DNA of 64,000 bases from Gerris lacustris (Eukaryota > Arthropoda > Insecta > Hemiptera > Gerridae): contig OX578284.1 of assembly GCA_951217055.1 (NCBI GenBank), positions 47,481,177 to 47,545,176 on the forward strand, given 5' to 3'. Of the stretch, positions 63,371 to 64,000 are shown in pieces (the stretch's first letter is position 1; each line of letters begins with the position of its first letter). Made by a program: the position numbers and the translations under genes. Below the pieces are notes generated by a model that worked only from the letters and a program-made list of their open reading frames with translations, was not told the DNA's origin and ran no database searches.

Positions 63371-64000
63371 CTAATTGGACAAAGTCAACCCTTCATTTGA
63401 TCCACAATTCTCTTTGCAAGAATAAAATGAAACTAAAATAAATTTGCTACTGCACTGTAATAATAAATATTATACTAAATAATGTATTTATTGGGCTTTA
63501 AGTTATGTTCCATGTATTGAATACTGTAAGGGATGGTTCCAGCTTCACAAATAAAGCAAACAACACATAGCTTTAACAAACTGAAATATAATGGTATAAT
63601 AAGTATTAACATAACAAACGACGAGACATCTAGAACGAACTTGATACACAGACAGACCACATTCAAACTCTGTAAGAAAGGGGGGAAAGTATGGGGCCCT
63701 TCAAGCAGGGTTGCACATTGAAATATAAAATATCCCTACAATACTTTATCGTAATACTTTTTCATAAATACGAGTAAAAACGTATTATTGTGAACTCTCC
63801 TGCTACCTATTGTGTCTTATAGACAATTGGGACCTCTCAAAGATTGGAAAGCTTCTTACGTCACAGTAATGAAACTGTTTAATTTATTAACTTCTGTTTT
63901 CTCATTTACTTGTTAAAAACCACAATGCATGCCCAACAATAGGTCTTAATATTTTTTTCTTATAATATATTTAAAGTAGAATTATATTTTGTGGAGAGAC
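63371..64000. other. Hemolectin intron running out of the window
   Basis: Since exon 1 opens in mid-codon, this must be intron. No further exon could be supported. It is AT-rich apart from a small patch at 63670-63715. Confidence 0.65.

Noticed and set aside
63960..64000. Start of another foldback copy suggested by 'tggagagac' at the window edge
   Set aside because: Too short to support; the match to 40644 (catggagagac) is only about nine bases before the window ends.

Overview
The window is animal genomic DNA, most likely from an insect. It is AT-rich and built from small exons with GT..AG introns, and it holds no bacterial-type operons. Two protein-coding genes can be assembled exon by exon, and they lie tail to tail. 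On the + strand is the 3' part of a verprolin/WIP gene (WASP-interacting protein; Vrp1 in Drosophila): six exons between 3601 and 14609. On the - strand is the 3' part of hemolectin/hemocytin (Hml), a very large secreted von Willebrand factor-like protein of insect hemocytes: 36 exons between 63370 and 29460. Both genes enter the window already open, so their 5' exons, promoters and start codons lie outside it.

All 36 hemolectin exons join in one frame (5,885 nt, 1,960 residues plus stop). In order they give: a Cys-rich TIL/VWC-like segment; two F5/8 type C (discoidin) domains; a second Cys-rich segment; an LDL-receptor class A repeat; a basic Ser-rich linker; two vWD-C8-TIL units; a series of VWC-like modules; and a C-terminal cystine knot (CTCK). 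The six verprolin exons also join in one frame (1,073 nt, 356 residues plus stop). They encode a Ser- and Pro-rich chain that ends in the WASP-binding motif. The many small hemolectin exons, together with the repeat load, argue against a compact dipteran genome; I cannot name the species. Verprolin controls actin through WASP, and hemolectin is a clotting and wound-sealing protein. Nothing in the sequence ties the two genes together beyond adjacency.

Layout: 1-3600 is AT-rich DNA with a dispersed repeat, a foldback element and a 5'-truncated LINE with clear target duplications. 3601-14609 is the verprolin gene, whose introns hold a three-unit tandem repeat, several TIR elements (MITEs) and a foldback element with a second palindrome inserted in it. 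14610-27050 is about 12 kb of T/A-rich DNA with no recognisable gene and two more foldback copies. 27055-29175 is a satellite array interrupted by a TIR-bounded insertion that itself carries a six-copy tandem repeat. 29420-63370 is hemolectin; its introns hold MITEs, tRNA-derived SINEs, foldback elements, a LINE carrying an RNase H domain, and a 43-bp minisatellite inside a TTAA-flanked element. 63371-64000 is intron.

No functional RNA gene, CRISPR array or prokaryotic-type system is present. The most unusual material is the repeat architecture: nested insertions with recognisable empty sites, hairpins with a tRNA B-box in each arm, and a SINE with pseudoknot-like overlapping inverted repeats.
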